15,951 bases of DNA from Stomatobaculum longum (lineage in GTDB: Bacteria; Bacillota; Clostridia; Lachnospirales; Lachnospiraceae). Where the stretch lies: assembly GCA_905370385.1 (NCBI GenBank), contig CAJPKN010000025.1, positions 1 to 15,951 on the forward strand, in the 5' to 3' direction. The notes beneath the pieces were generated by a model. That model did no database searches, was not told the origin of the DNA, and saw only the letters and a list, made by a program, of their open reading frames with translations. Both the position numbers and the translations under genes were made by a program. This document shows, one piece after another, positions 15,935 to 15,951 of this stretch (position 1 is the first letter of the stretch; each line of letters begins with the position of its first letter).

Positions 15935-15951
15935 CCGATAACTTAAATTTC

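Overview
The window is a stretch of bacterial chromosome, GC-rich by eye, with every gene but one on the minus strand. Gene order and protein style suggest an anaerobic Firmicute of the Clostridia, most likely Lachnospiraceae. The clues are an F-type ATP synthase with a Na+-type rotor subunit, an FtsK/SpoIIIE N-terminus with the LSNFGLCG-type membrane start, a YebC protein, an SH3b-NlpC/P60 wall hydrolase, a Trp/Tyr-rich cell-wall-binding-repeat protein, strong GGAGG ribosome sites and several TTG starts. The genus cannot be fixed from the sequence alone.

Layout, from the left edge. (1) 1-428 (minus): N-terminal part of an FtsK/SpoIIIE DNA translocase, TTG start, cut by the window edge. Its promoter overlaps the terminator-like hairpin that ends the ATP synthase operon. 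(2) 573-7755 (minus): a complete ATP synthase operon in transcription order atpZ-like, atpI-like, atpB, atpE, atpF, atpH, atpA, atpG, atpD, atpC. It is read from a clear promoter at 7802-7830 (perfect TTGACA, 17-base spacer, extended -10). The c subunit has a Na+-binding signature with an extra glutamate in helix 1, the two-carboxylate pattern known from Fusobacterium. (3) 7986-8477 (plus): a small HD-domain-like protein in which three of the four usual metal ligands appear to be replaced, followed by a strong terminator. (4) 8624-10207 (minus): a secreted or membrane-anchored peptidoglycan hydrolase with four SH3b domains (two copies of a two-domain unit) and a C-terminal NlpC/P60 domain. It has its own promoter and terminator. 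(5) 10287-14513 (minus): an apparent three-gene unit of an AEC-family exporter (TTG start), an MgtA-like P-type ATPase and a cytidylate-kinase-like nucleotide-binding protein. (6) 14592-15323 (minus): YebC/TACO1-family translation factor. (7) 15432-15890 (minus): a small exported protein with cell-wall-binding-type repeats and no enzyme domain.

The core content is housekeeping: ATP/ion-gradient coupling, chromosome partition, wall turnover, Mg2+ uptake and translation support. No mobile element, CRISPR array, tRNA or rRNA was seen, and no gene-free stretch exceeds about 230 bases. The points most worth following are the two-carboxylate c subunit, the degenerate HD protein, and two places where the terminator of one gene and the -35 box of the next occupy the same bases.
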